Shown: positions 9,285 to 18,530, counted from the first letter of the stretch. The stretch is 64,000 nt of DNA from Paenibacillus ginsengarvi (GCF_003626695.1 NZ_RBAH01000024.1:62001-126000), one strand, 5' to 3'. The notes: generated from the sequence alone by a model not told the origin. Made by a program: numbers and translations.

Positions 9285-9479
9285 CTAACGCTGGTTCATG
9301 CAAACATTGTACCCCAGTTCAGCAAAGTCCAGATCGCCAGTCACCTTATAATAGTAATCAAACCAATGGTAGCAATCCATCGCGTGCGTTTTTTGCGGAA
9401 CCGATACGACAGAAATGCCCGTTACGATAACGACAGCCAGAGCCACCTTCATCGCCTTTGTGGTCAAAAACCGTTTCAT
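9285..9479 (-). CDS. Small secreted peptide, function unknown
   Basis: Starting at ATG 9479 (AAAGGA lies nine bases upstream, better placed than for ATG 9497), the product is 64 residues. Residues 1-30 are a signal peptide: MKRFLTTKAMKV, a hydrophobic core (ALAVVIVTGISVVSV), and a THA-M cleavage site. The mature peptide of about 31 residues is rich in tyrosine and acidic residues and holds two cysteines, one near each end, that could form a disulfide. A strong terminator follows. I do not recognise a family. Possible roles include a signalling peptide or a small toxin or inhibitor, but nothing nearby (no immunity, transporter or protease gene) supports one. Confidence 0.6.
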   Translation of the reverse strand: MKRFLTTKAMKVALAVVIVTGISVVSVPQKTHAMDCYHWFDYYYKVTGDLDFAELGYNVCMNQR

Positions 9480-9779
9480 TATATCCATTCCTTTCATTTT
9501 TCGCGTCTAGATTGTCCACAGCCGACAATCGCTTCTATTATAATCAACGCGAAATAGGCCATCAATACAATTACCTCTATTTAATCCCATATAACCATTA
9601 AAATGGTACTTTAGAAATAAATTTTAATCTTGGGATGTATCGAACCTCCATTCATTTCCTTGCTACGATGGCGGTAGCAAAATGATAAAGAAATGATAAA
9701 GCTAACGTCAAAAAACTACGACCGACCAATTTACCGGCAGCCTCGCTACTATCCTATTACGTTTGAGCCGGATATCAGG
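9480..9779. other. AT-rich intergenic stretch
   Basis: This space lies between the small peptide gene and the end of the esterase gene. It contains the peptide gene's ribosome site and presumably its promoter. I see no other coding signal. Confidence 0.4.
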
Positions 9780-10844
9780 TTATCCGGCGGTGACGCGGAC
9801 CTTTCGGGTCGCCTGCACACCGCCGTATTCGGCGGTAATAACGGTTTCGCCGGTCGTAAGCGGCACGATCGTTCCGTCCTCCAGCACGTTCAGAACGGAA
9901 CGGTCTTCGACCGTATATAACGGCCGCAGCACCGACTGGGTCAGCCCGTCGGTACGCACCGCAACCGGGTTCAGGCGGCAAGCCGGACCGGCCATGCTTA
10001 CTTCCTCGCAGCCGCACAGCTTCAACATATCGACAGGGGCCGGCTCGCTGCCGAACAAATGAAGCAAGGGTGAAGCCAGCCGTGCGGCCCAATCATGCTC
10101 CACATGCTCCGCCTCGGCATCCAAATAATACGCCAGCTCACTGTCCGGCGCATAACCGATCGCTAGGAGGTGCTCGGCAACGCCGCGGACGTGCTTTTCC
10201 ATCACCAACGTGCCTTCGCGGCCGCCGAGATCGATCCAGATCCGGGACAGCGACTGCTGCTCCCGGAACAGGTGCACAAGCGGCACCTCGGCCGAGCTGC
10301 CGGGGTCCACGCAATAAAAATAAGGAGACACGATGGCGAGCTTGCCGAAAACGTCCGGCCGGCGGAAGCCGATATGGTACGTCACCTGCCCGCCCCGCGA
10401 CGATCCCATCAGCGCCGTATGCTCCGGGCCCGGCTTGGTGCGAAACACCGCATCGATGTACGGCTTCACTTCATCAATCAGAAACGACTCGTACAACAAG
10501 CCCTTCGGCTGCACGGTTACTTTATCCTCGCGATACTCCACGCCCGCCAGATCGTGGGTAAATTCATCCGATCGCTCGGTCCCCCGGTTGGCGACGCCGA
10601 CCACGATGATCTCTTCCATCAGGCTGAGCGAGACGAGACGGTCGACCGTTTCGTGCACATTCCATGAATAACCGTTGAAGGCCGGATGAAAAACATTTTG
10701 ACCATCATGCATATACAGCACCGGGTAATGCATGGCCATATGGTGCCGGTAGCTTGGGGGCAAATAAACGAACAGTTCTCTTGAGTTGTCCAAGCTGGCG
10801 GAATAAAAGTTTTCGATTCGTAAAAGACTCGATCCGTTTGTCAT
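9780..10844 (-). CDS. Esterase of the Esterase-D/Fes alpha/beta-hydrolase type with Ig-like tail
   Basis: Starting at ATG 10844 (GGGGTG just upstream), 354 residues. The core has ELFVYLPPSYR, YPVLYMHDGQNVF, the nucleophile elbow MGSSRGGQ and a late histidine in VEHDW, the layout of PF00756 esterases (feruloyl/acetyl esterases, enterochelin-esterase-like). The last 75 residues (PLTTGETVITAEYGGVQATR) resemble a bacterial Ig-like group 2 domain. No signal peptide is seen, so it is probably cytoplasmic. The start lies five bases after the stop of its paralogue, in the mal locus downstream of lacI. Removing acyl groups from imported oligosaccharides is a reasonable inference, not shown. Confidence 0.85.
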   Translation of the reverse strand: MTNGSSLLRIENFYSASLDNSRELFVYLPPSYRHHMAMHYPVLYMHDGQNVFHPAFNGYSWNVHETVDRLVSLSLMEEIIVVGVANRGTERSDEFTHDLAGVEYREDKVTVQPKGLLYESFLIDEVKPYIDAVFRTKPGPEHTALMGSSRGGQVTYHIGFRRPDVFGKLAIVSPYFYCVDPGSSAEVPLVHLFREQQSLSRIWIDLGGREGTLVMEKHVRGVAEHLLAIGYAPDSELAYYLDAEAEHVEHDWAARLASPLLHLFGSEPAPVDMLKLCGCEEVSMAGPACRLNPVAVRTDGLTQSVLRPLYTVEDRSVLNVLEDGTIVPLTTGETVITAEYGGVQATRKVRVTAG

Positions 10845-10849
10845 CTTGT

Positions 10850-12196
10850 TCACCCCAATAAGCGTTCCGACGCCGTATCTATCCAATCTTCCACTTCATA
10901 ATGCAGCACCTGGCGGCCGTCCGCCGTGAACGTCCGGTACGGAACTTCCCGGCCCCGGGCATCGACCTCGTGCCGGCCCAATCCGCGGGAAATGCGGAAC
11001 ACGAAGGAAACGTCTCTGGGTACCTCGAACGTGCCACCGTACCAGCCCTCGCGAAGAAGGGGCAGCTCGATGCCCGCGTACAGTTTGTCCGCAGGCGGCG
11101 TGCCCTCCGGTACCTTCACGTACATCTCGACCGGAACCGTAGCGGGCACATGCGGGACAACGGCAAGCTCGTGACAAGCTGTCACCGCAGAGCCGTTATA
11201 CGTAATCTTCGTGCTACCGGTCCGCTTGGGCAGCAGTTTGCCGTCCCCGCTTGCCTCGACGATCCCGGGATCGGCCGCTTCATAATGCGCATTCAGGTCC
11301 GTGACCATAAACCCGCTGTCGTAATGGACGACCGGGTTCAGCGCACACCTCGGCCCTTCCAGCCCGATCACGGCGGGGCCGTGCAGCTTCGCGCGGACCG
11401 GCGTGCCGATCTTGCCGAAAAAGTACAGCAGCGGAGCATGGACGCGGGCGGCCCAGTCCGTCTGGGAATGCCCCGAGCCGATGGCCACATGGAACATAAG
11501 ATCGACTCCCGGCTTGAAGCCCGCCCGGATGAGAACATCGGCAACATGCCGCACATGTTTTTCCATTACGGTATAGCCTTCGGAATCGCCCACATCCATC
11601 CAGATTTTCAAATCCTGCTTCTCCGTATAGACCCGGCTTATCCAACGTTCCTCCATCGTCGCCGGATCGACGCTTACGAAGAACGGACATAATGCGCCGA
11701 TCATGCCGAACGTATCCGGATGACGGAACCCGATATTGTACGAGACCAGCCCGCCGGCGGACGATCCCATCAGAGCGGTATGCTCCTTGTCCGGCAAAGT
11801 ACGGTATTCCCTGTCAATAAAAGGCTTCACTTCGCGCAGAAGAAACATCTCGTACAGCTCGCCCTGGTTCGTCATCCCGAACACGTCGCGCCCGTCCGGG
11901 CTTGCGTGCATATATTCGGCGATGCGCGCATCCTCGACATGGGCGACCGCAACCACGATAATTTCGCGCATGCGTCCTTCCGCAACGAGCCGGTCCACCG
12001 TAAGATGAACGTCCCACGACTCGCCTTTCCGGTCTTTGTGGAAGACGTGCTGGCCGTCGTGCATATACAAAACCGGATAACGCGCATCCGGATCGCTTTT
12101 ATAACTCGGGGGCAAATAGACGAACAATTCGCGATTGTTGTTTAAAATGGCGGAATGAAACGATTCGAATGCGATCAACCGCGATGATGAGTTCAC
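10850..12196 (-). CDS. Esterase (PF00756 type) with Ig-like and CBM20-like C-terminal domains
   Basis: I choose GTG 12196, with AGGAGG ten bases upstream; the frame is open further up but alignment with the neighbouring paralogue begins here. The product is 448 residues. Residues about 1-265 are the esterase: LFVYLPPSYK, YPVLYMHDGQHVF, MGSSAGG nucleophile elbow, and histidine in GSGHSQTDW. An Ig-like stretch follows, then about 100 residues (VPVEMYVKVPEGTPPADK ... GTFEVPRDVSFVFRISRG ... VEDW) that look like the starch-binding CBM20-type domain found in similar Bacillales esterases. No signal peptide is visible. Together with the adjacent copy it forms an unusual esterase pair in a maltodextrin operon. 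Confidence 0.85.
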   Translation of the reverse strand: MNSSSRLIAFESFHSAILNNNRELFVYLPPSYKSDPDARYPVLYMHDGQHVFHKDRKGESWDVHLTVDRLVAEGRMREIIVVAVAHVEDARIAEYMHASPDGRDVFGMTNQGELYEMFLLREVKPFIDREYRTLPDKEHTALMGSSAGGLVSYNIGFRHPDTFGMIGALCPFFVSVDPATMEERWISRVYTEKQDLKIWMDVGDSEGYTVMEKHVRHVADVLIRAGFKPGVDLMFHVAIGSGHSQTDWAARVHAPLLYFFGKIGTPVRAKLHGPAVIGLEGPRCALNPVVHYDSGFMVTDLNAHYEAADPGIVEASGDGKLLPKRTGSTKITYNGSAVTACHELAVVPHVPATVPVEMYVKVPEGTPPADKLYAGIELPLLREGWYGGTFEVPRDVSFVFRISRGLGRHEVDARGREVPYRTFTADGRQVLHYEVEDWIDTASERLLG

Positions 12197-12221
12197 TTGA
12201 TGCCTTCCTCCTATCCTTATC

Positions 12222-13136
12222 TTACGAAATAACGGGCAAATAAAGGAACTTCTCCGGACTGCTGTGATCCGCATCGTGAATGTTGCGGTCCATCATATCC
12301 ACAATCCGCTTGTAATCGCTCAGATCGAACGTTACCTTGGCGATCCGCTCCGCCAGCATTTCCGGACAATCGCTTGTACATATAGCGACGATCCGGTCGT
12401 GAGTCCGCGCTACCTCGCCTGCCAAAAATTCGTTGACTACGATTCCCGGACTGTCGGGGTACTTGGCCAAAAAAGCGTTCAGCCCTTCGGCCCCCTCATA
12501 CACATGAATCCGCTCGCCGTCCATTCCCGACAGCCGTTTGATTTGCCCGACAAGCAGCGAATCGTTATACGCATCCAGCACGAGGAAATGCGGCTCTTCG
12601 CCAAGCCTCTCCCGCGCGGACCGGAAGCCGGCCGCGAAGTCGGGAAGCACTTTATGGAAGATCGTATCTTCGATATGGCTGTCGATCGCAAAGACGGGAA
12701 TGCCGAATCCGAAGTAACGGGAGATGGTCGCAAATCGCTCCTGGTCGACGTTCATCAGAAACACCCCGTCCAGATTCCGCTCCCGGATCATGTCATAGGA
12801 CGAAGTGTCCCCTTCGATCTGCATGAAGATCGTATGGTAGCCGAGCTGGCCGCACAGCCGTTCGATACGGTACAACGTTTTGACGTACTTCAGCTCGGAC
12901 CAGCAGTGGGGCTGCAAATCTTTGAACAATAATATTCCGATCAGCCCGGTTTTCTGCAGCTTCAGCGAACGGGCGCTCCGGTTCGTCACATACTGAAGCT
13001 GCTGGGCGATTTTCAATACTTTAACCCGTGTCTCGTCGGAGATCGATTGGGTTTTGACGTCGTTCAGAATATAGGAGACGGTGGCAATCGACACGTTGGC
13101 CGCCTTTGCAATATCTTTGATTGTCGCTTTTTTCAT
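12222..13136 (-). CDS. LacI family transcriptional repressor of the maltodextrin locus
   Basis: 304 residues. It starts MKKATIKDIAKAANVSIATV, the LacI DNA-binding helix-turn-helix, followed by the hinge helix and a periplasmic-binding-type ligand domain (GLIGILLFKDLQ, RNLDGVFLMNVD). It is slightly shorter than usual (about 330-340). It lies between the GH13 gene and the esterases. A LacI-type palindrome at 13155-13170 stands in its own promoter and two more copies stand in front of malE, so it probably represses itself and the mal operon until a maltodextrin-type inducer binds. Confidence 0.9.
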   Translation of the reverse strand: MKKATIKDIAKAANVSIATVSYILNDVKTQSISDETRVKVLKIAQQLQYVTNRSARSLKLQKTGLIGILLFKDLQPHCWSELKYVKTLYRIERLCGQLGYHTIFMQIEGDTSSYDMIRERNLDGVFLMNVDQERFATISRYFGFGIPVFAIDSHIEDTIFHKVLPDFAAGFRSARERLGEEPHFLVLDAYNDSLLVGQIKRLSGMDGERIHVYEGAEGLNAFLAKYPDSPGIVVNEFLAGEVARTHDRIVAICTSDCPEMLAERIAKVTFDLSDYKRIVDMMDRNIHDADHSSPEKFLYLPVIS

Positions 13137-13154
13137 CTCAAATCTGCCGCCTTT

Positions 13155-13170
13155 GCTTAAACGTTTCAGT
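13155..13170. promoter_or_regulatory. LacI-type operator in the lacI promoter
   Basis: GCTTAAACGTTTCAGT is a near-perfect 16-base palindrome centred on CG. It is the reverse complement of the malE-proximal site at 18531-18546 apart from one end base. It overlaps the start region just downstream of the -10 box, a position suited to repression. Confidence 0.75.
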
Positions 13171-13172
13171 CG

Positions 13173-13201
13173 ATTTAATCACACGCCATCCGATTTGTCA
13201 A
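13173..13201 (-). promoter_or_regulatory. Sigma-A-type promoter of lacI
   Basis: On the minus strand TTGACA, a 17-base spacer, then TTAAAT. The -35 box overlaps the last codons of the GH13 gene, and the operator at 13155-13170 follows immediately. Confidence 0.7.
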
Positions 13202-14946
13202 TCGCTCCCGGCCACTGCGATCAGTACGTGCCAGCCGAATGGAGGCAAGGTGACGTTCGCTTCCTTCTCCACCATCTGAACTACGCCGTTCCCCCATACC
13301 GGAACGGGCGAAACGTGCGGATCGACGTCGAATACGAGATGAGCCGGAGCAGCGTCATGATTGAAGCAAACGTACACGTGCCCGCTGGCATGAGTTCTCC
13401 GCACGACCAATTGGCGGGCCCGGGCATACAGCCATTCGAACGAGCCTTCCTGCAGGGCGGAGTGCGACTTGCGCAGCGAGACGAGGCGGCGGTAAAAGTC
13501 GAGAAGCTGCGCATGTTGCCGCTGCGGGTCCCACACCATCGGCCTCCGGCAGTCCGGGTCGGCTCCTCCCTGCATTCCCGTCTCGTCGCCGTAATAGATG
13601 CACGGCGTTCCCGGCAACACAAACTGAAACAGCGCGGCCTGCATCCCTTTCCGCTCGTCCCCGGCGACCGTAAGCAGCCTCGGCGTATCGTGGCTTCCGA
13701 CGATATTAAATGCCGCCTCGTTCACTTGCTGCGGGTAACTGGCGAGCAGCCGGTTGATTTGATAGGAAAACGTCTCGGCATCGATCTCGCCTTTGGCAAA
13801 AAACTGCAGTACCGCCTCCGTCGCCGGATAATTCATCACCGCATCGAACTGGTCGCCTCTCAGCCACGGCATCGCATCGTGCCAAATTTCCCCCAGGATA
13901 TACAAATCCGGCTTCAGCGATTTCAACGTCCTGCGGAACTGCCGCCAAAACCCGTGGTCGACCTCGTTCGCCACGTCCAGTCTCCATCCGTCGATATCGC
14001 ATTCCTTGACCCAATACTGCGCCACGTCCAGCAAATAATCGCGCACTTGCGGATGGGCCGTATTCAGCTTCGGCATATGCGATTCGAAGGCGAAGCAGCG
14101 ATACGACGGCCGCGGCTCCCTCGTCAGCGGATAGTCGTCGATATGGAACCAGTCCCGGTAAGCCGATGCCTCCCCCTTCTCCAGCACGTCTTGAAAAGGC
14201 GCAAACCAAAAGCCGCTATGGTTGAACACCGCATCAAGAATGACGCGAATACCGCGATCGTGAAACGCCTGTACCAGCCGTTTCAGCAGCTTGGCGTCCC
14301 CGAAATGAGGGTCTATCCGGAGATAGTCCGACGTATCGTACTTGTGGTTCGTACGCGCCTCGAACAGCGGAGTAAAATAGACCGCATTGACGCCGAGCGA
14401 CTGGATATAGTCGATCCGGTCTAGCACCCCCTGCAAATCTCCGCCGTAATAATCGTGCGGTCCCGGATCGTCCTGTTCCCAAGGCCGGACGCCTGCCGGA
14501 TCGTTCGCCGGATCGCCGTTAGCAAACCGTTCGGGGAATATTTGATAAAAAACGGCCCGCTTGACCCACTCCGGCGGCTTCAACACCTCGCTCGGCCACA
14601 GAAACGGAAAGTCGAAGCAGGACAGCGGATCTTGCGGCTTCCGCTCCGTGAACCCCTGCTCCGTATACCACAGCTTCCTTGTACCGGACACCAGTTCGAA
14701 TGCGTAGCGGAGCCTGCCGTGCGGAGGCGTTAGCTCGGCTTGCCAATAATCGAACAGCTCGTCGCTGGCGATCTTGTGCAGATGTTTCTCCTTAGCGGTG
14801 CGATCCCAATCGTATTTGTCTCCGTATAAAGCTTTGACAGTCCGCAGATCGCCTTTTTTGGCGCGCAGCCGAATGTGGACCGTCCGGTCGTCGTAGGCGT
14901 AACAATAACTGTCCGTCGACCTGTGATAGATCGCTTCGACGTGCAT
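13198..14946 (-). CDS. GH13 alpha-amylase family enzyme (neopullulanase/cyclomaltodextrinase type)
   Basis: 582 residues from ATG 14946, which has GGGGGAG six bases upstream (an ATG at 14961 has none at usable distance). An N-terminal CBM34-like domain (about 1-115) precedes the GH13 barrel. Conserved regions are DAVFNHSG (region I), GWRLDVANEVD with nucleophile Asp324, LGEIWHDAM with acid Glu353, and VGSHDTPR with Asp420. There is no signal peptide, so it is cytoplasmic and would split imported maltodextrins, cyclodextrins or pullulan fragments. It is the last gene of the malEFG run, 33 bases after malG. Confidence 0.92.
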   Translation of the reverse strand: MHVEAIYHRSTDSYCYAYDDRTVHIRLRAKKGDLRTVKALYGDKYDWDRTAKEKHLHKIASDELFDYWQAELTPPHGRLRYAFELVSGTRKLWYTEQGFTERKPQDPLSCFDFPFLWPSEVLKPPEWVKRAVFYQIFPERFANGDPANDPAGVRPWEQDDPGPHDYYGGDLQGVLDRIDYIQSLGVNAVYFTPLFEARTNHKYDTSDYLRIDPHFGDAKLLKRLVQAFHDRGIRVILDAVFNHSGFWFAPFQDVLEKGEASAYRDWFHIDDYPLTREPRPSYRCFAFESHMPKLNTAHPQVRDYLLDVAQYWVKECDIDGWRLDVANEVDHGFWRQFRRTLKSLKPDLYILGEIWHDAMPWLRGDQFDAVMNYPATEAVLQFFAKGEIDAETFSYQINRLLASYPQQVNEAAFNIVGSHDTPRLLTVAGDERKGMQAALFQFVLPGTPCIYYGDETGMQGGADPDCRRPMVWDPQRQHAQLLDFYRRLVSLRKSHSALQEGSFEWLYARARQLVVRRTHASGHVYVCFNHDAAPAHLVFDVDPHVSPVPVWGNGVVQMVEKEANVTLPPFGWHVLIAVAGSD

Positions 14947-14979
14947 GGCGCACTCCCCCATCCTCCAATATCGGCTTCG

Positions 14980-15858
14980 TCAGCCTTTGTCGGCGCCGGC
15001 CGCGAGCCCGCCGATCAAATATTTCTGAAAATACATGTACAGCAGCGTAATCGGCAATGCGACAAGCACGGCCCCGGCGGCAAATACGGTAAAACTGGAA
15101 TTCGTCTCGTTGGCGACCATATTGTATAGCCCTTGGGCCAGCGTCATTTTCTCCGACGACCTCAAGACGATTTGCGGCAAAATAAAATCCATGAACGGCG
15201 TAATAAAGCTGTTGAGCGCCACAAACGTCACGGACGGCAGCGACAATGGAACAATAATTTTGAAAAAAGTGTCCGTATGGGTAGCGCCATCCAGAAAAGC
15301 CGCTTCCTCCAGGCTTCGCGGGATCGTATCGAAATGTCCCTTCATCACCCACGTTCCCATCGAGACGGCCCCTCCGGCGTAAATGAGCACGATGCCCAGA
15401 TGCGTATCGAGCATTTTCGTTTGCAGCAGCAGCACGAAAATCGCCATGATCGACAAGAAGCCCGGGAACATTTGCAAGACGAGCAAGGTCATGAGTCCTT
15501 GCTTCCTGCCCTTGAAGCGGAAACGGGAGAAGGCGTAAGCCGTTATCGCGACCAAGGCCGTCGATAAAACGGCGTTGCACACCGCGATCTTGATCGTATT
15601 GCTGTACCACAGCACGAAATCGGTATCGCCGATCAGCTCGGCATAATGGCCGAACGTCGGATTCGCCGGGAACATGCTGCTGACCAGAAGTCCGGTGCCG
15701 GGATTCAGCGACGTCCCGATCACCCATACGATCGGATATACGATCGCCGCGAGCAGCAGTACGAACACCGCGTAGATGCCGATTACGATCAGTTTCTCCC
15801 GGAACTTCGCCGAATTTGCGCGTATTCCGTCTCGTCCATTCTTTTTCAGCTTCGACAT
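14980..15858 (-). CDS. malG: Maltodextrin ABC transporter permease MalG type
   Basis: 292 residues with about six membrane segments and the permease EAA loop EEAAFLDGATHTDTFFKIIV, which contacts the ATPase. The C-terminus (YFQKYLIGGLAAGADKG) is typical of MalG/GanQ proteins. Its ATG directly follows the stop of the malF-type gene with no bases between, so the two are translationally linked. No MsmX/MalK-type ATPase is in the window; in Bacillales one shared ATPase usually serves several sugar importers. Confidence 0.9.
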   Translation of the reverse strand: MSKLKKNGRDGIRANSAKFREKLIVIGIYAVFVLLLAAIVYPIVWVIGTSLNPGTGLLVSSMFPANPTFGHYAELIGDTDFVLWYSNTIKIAVCNAVLSTALVAITAYAFSRFRFKGRKQGLMTLLVLQMFPGFLSIMAIFVLLLQTKMLDTHLGIVLIYAGGAVSMGTWVMKGHFDTIPRSLEEAAFLDGATHTDTFFKIIVPLSLPSVTFVALNSFITPFMDFILPQIVLRSSEKMTLAQGLYNMVANETNSSFTVFAAGAVLVALPITLLYMYFQKYLIGGLAAGADKG

Positions 15859-17175
15859 TCAGACCAAATCCTCTTCTCGGGTAGACTTCATCCGTCTGTA
15901 ATTCCATAACGAGAAAGCCGCGATAAACACAAACATAATAATGGAGACGGCCGAGGCCATATTGAACTGGCTCTGGTTCAGCGTCATCTTGTAAATCCAC
16001 GAAATCAATAGATCGGTGCTCCCCGCATAATAATAACCGGGATGGTCCGGACCACCGTCCGTCAGCAAGTAAATCAGGTTGAAGTTGTTGAAATTAAACG
16101 CGAACTGCATAATGAGAATCGGCGCGGTGGCCGCCAGCACAAGCGGAAGTGTAATGCCGACGAACTTTTGCCGTCCCGACGCCCCGTCCACTTCGGCCGC
16201 TTCGTACAAATCGCGGGGCAGCGTCGTGAGGACGCCCGACATCAGAGCCATCAGAAACGGAGTCGAAAACCACAGGTTGACCAGCACGATCGTCACTTTC
16301 GCCATCAAAGGGTCGGAAAGCCAAGGAACGGCGGGGATGCCCAGCTTCATCAGCATATCGTTTACCGGACCGAACGATCCGTTGAGTAATATTCGGAACA
16401 CGAGAATCGAGATAAATTGCGGTACCGCCCAAGGCAAAATGAACATGGTTCTCCAAAACCGCTTGAACCGGATGCCCGGGTGATTCACCATCAGCGCCAG
16501 CAGCAGCCCGCCGAAAAAGACCGATACGGTCGAAGCCGCCGCCCATGCGATGTTCCAGACGGATATGCCGAGAAAGGTCGAGCGCCAAGCATCCTGCGTG
16601 AACAGATCGGCGAACGTCCGCAGCCCTACCCAGTCCACAAGCGCCCGGTCGGGAATATGAGCGGGAGCGGAATAGTTCGTAAAAGCGATCAGCACGTTAA
16701 ACGTCAGCGGAATGACGGTGACGAACAGCGCGAAGCCGCAGGCGGGCAGTAAGAGCAAATAAGGCAGATGCCGGAACTTCGCCGTTCGGAACGAATCGAT
16801 AAGACCGGGAATGCGCCGTCCTTCGTCGCGAAGCTCCCCGTTCTTGCGGGCGTCATAAATATTCAGCGCATAAAAGCCGACGAACAGCAAGACGATGACA
16901 AGCGTGATGAGACCGTTGATCAGCAGGAAGATGGAATGGTCGCCTTGAACGATTTTGCCTCCGACGATGCGGGTAGGCGCTTTCCCCAGCGTAATCAGTC
17001 CGGCAATTCCTTTGAAAGCGATCGGATAATAAGTCCAGAACAGCAGCTGCGCCGACATCATGAACAGCAGGCCTTTGCCGTATTGCCTGTTGTACAGCTG
17101 ACCGAGACCGATCAGCAGCGCGGATAATAAGCCAGCCTTCGTCCGGTACCGCCCGGCTTCTTGTGTCAAGTTCAT
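15859..17175 (-). CDS. malF: Maltodextrin ABC transporter permease MalF type
   Basis: 438 residues. The N-terminal third carries extra membrane segments (GLGQLYNRQYGKGLLF and ALNIYDARKNGE), as in Gram-positive MalF/MdxF proteins. The core has six membrane helices and the EAA loop DLYEAAEVDGASGRQKFVGI. It starts 13 bases after malE and abuts malG. It forms the transport channel with MalG, receiving maltodextrin from the MalE lipoprotein. Confidence 0.9.
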   Translation of the reverse strand: MNLTQEAGRYRTKAGLLSALLIGLGQLYNRQYGKGLLFMMSAQLLFWTYYPIAFKGIAGLITLGKAPTRIVGGKIVQGDHSIFLLINGLITLVIVLLFVGFYALNIYDARKNGELRDEGRRIPGLIDSFRTAKFRHLPYLLLLPACGFALFVTVIPLTFNVLIAFTNYSAPAHIPDRALVDWVGLRTFADLFTQDAWRSTFLGISVWNIAWAAASTVSVFFGGLLLALMVNHPGIRFKRFWRTMFILPWAVPQFISILVFRILLNGSFGPVNDMLMKLGIPAVPWLSDPLMAKVTIVLVNLWFSTPFLMALMSGVLTTLPRDLYEAAEVDGASGRQKFVGITLPLVLAATAPILIMQFAFNFNNFNLIYLLTDGGPDHPGYYYAGSTDLLISWIYKMTLNQSQFNMASAVSIIMFVFIAAFSLWNYRRMKSTREEDLV

Positions 17176-17188
17176 ACGTTAAACCGCC

Positions 17189-18484
17189 TTACTTCGTCGT
17201 CTTGATTGCCGTTTTGATTTGCTCGACCGCGTTGTTCAGGGCGGTGCGCGGGTCCTGATTGGAGTTCCAGAGCGAGGAGAGCGCAGCGCCCGCCGGCACC
17301 CATACGTTGCCCATTTCCGGAATCGACGGCATCGGGGCGGAGTATTTCGCCTGCTCCAGGAAAGCCGAAGCATTCGCGTCCTGTATAAGGATCGGATCCT
17401 CCATCATATCTTTTCTCGGCGGCAATTGCTTGGTCATCTCGAACCGTTTCGTCAAGTTCGGCTTGCTCGTCGCATAGCTCGCAAACAGTTTGGCCGCCTC
17501 CGGGTATTTTGTATACGAATTGACATACAATCCGCGAATCCCCGAGAAACTGATCGGGTGCTGGCCGTTCGGCAGCAGCGGCAACGGAGCGACGCCGTAT
17601 TCGAAGTTGACCTGGGTCAGGCTTGATTGCAGCCACGGTCCATTAATAACCGCCGCCGTTTTCCCTTCCTGGAAAAAGCCCGTAATGATATTGTCGTTGA
17701 TGTCGTTCGTATTTAACGGCAATATCTGCTTAAGCGATTGGATATAGGATGCGCCTTCGATCGCTTTTGCATGGTTCAGCCCGATATCGCCCGCATCGGT
17801 TCCTTTGCTTCCGAACACGTAACCGCCGTAACCGGCCAGGAACGAGTAAGACTGATACAATTGGCCGACATTCCACATAAAGGCGTATTTTTTGTTTTTC
17901 GGGTCGTTGTACCCGGCGGCGAACTTTACGATATCCTCGTACGTTTTCGGTGGGGTCGGCAACAGGCTTTTGTTGTAATACAGCGCGTACGTATCGATGG
18001 CCGTCGGAAATCCGTACAAAGTCCCTTTGTTGCTCACCCCGTCGATGGCCGACTCCATATACTCGCTCCTCGCCGACTCATCGAATACGTCGTTTTGCAA
18101 AACAAGCCCGGCCAGCACGGCATTGCCCAATTGATCGTGCGGAGCGGCGAATACGTCAGCCCCGAGGCCGGCCGGACCGTCCGTCGTCAGCTTTTTCACC
18201 GAGTCGATCGCGGGTACGGGCTCCACCTTTACCTTGACCCCGTATGCTTTCTCGAACTGCTCTGCGATCGCTTTCAAATAGTCCAGCTCCGGGCCTTTCG
18301 ATTCCCATACGAGCAGCTGCGCTCCCGCCTCCGGTTTCAATCTCTCCCGTTTGACGGTTTCGTCCGCAGGTCGGCTTTGTTCTTGCTCCGCCGGCGGGCT
18401 GGCCTTGCCGCCACAGGCGGCCAAAAGCGCAAGGCTGGAAATAACGGTTAACGAGGTGAAAAGATGAAATCGTTTGAACAACAT
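17189..18484 (-). CDS. malE: Maltodextrin-binding lipoprotein MalE type
   Basis: 431 residues from ATG 18484, with AAGGGGGA just upstream (the frame opens at 18505 but lacks a ribosome site). Signal peptide and lipobox are LALLAAC followed by GGK. The mature part has QLLVWESKGPELDYLKAIAE near the start and DVFAAPHDQLGNAV, the maltose-binding protein pattern. Unlike the three orphan binding proteins in this window it sits with its own permeases. The promoter at 18561-18589 and two LacI operators precede it. Confidence 0.9.
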   Translation of the reverse strand: MLFKRFHLFTSLTVISSLALLAACGGKASPPAEQEQSRPADETVKRERLKPEAGAQLLVWESKGPELDYLKAIAEQFEKAYGVKVKVEPVPAIDSVKKLTTDGPAGLGADVFAAPHDQLGNAVLAGLVLQNDVFDESARSEYMESAIDGVSNKGTLYGFPTAIDTYALYYNKSLLPTPPKTYEDIVKFAAGYNDPKNKKYAFMWNVGQLYQSYSFLAGYGGYVFGSKGTDAGDIGLNHAKAIEGASYIQSLKQILPLNTNDINDNIITGFFQEGKTAAVINGPWLQSSLTQVNFEYGVAPLPLLPNGQHPISFSGIRGLYVNSYTKYPEAAKLFASYATSKPNLTKRFEMTKQLPPRKDMMEDPILIQDANASAFLEQAKYSAPMPSIPEMGNVWVPAGAALSSLWNSNQDPRTALNNAVEQIKTAIKTTK

Positions 18485-18505
18485 ACGTTCCCCCTTGTTT
18501 ATCAC

Positions 18506-18521
18506 ACTTAATCGTTTAAGT
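18506..18521. promoter_or_regulatory. LacI-type operator, malE-proximal copy
   Basis: ACTTAATCGTTTAAGT is a 16-base palindrome with one mismatch, centred on CG. It lies between the promoter and the malE ribosome site, 25 bases centre-to-centre from the next copy. Confidence 0.75.
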
Positions 18522-18530
18522 AATGTTGAT

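Noticed and set aside
9137..9430. 97-codon rightward frame over the small peptide gene
   Set aside because: Runs through the terminator hairpin and lacks coding character; the opposite strand has a signal-peptide gene.
13081..14424. 447-codon open frame antisense to the amylase and lacI genes
   Set aside because: Arginine- and histidine-rich shadow of a GC-rich gene whose GH13 motifs are intact on the other strand.
14792..16000. 402-codon frame on the same strand as malG
   Set aside because: Overlaps malG and the ends of malF and the amylase in another frame; composition is typical of a frame shadow.
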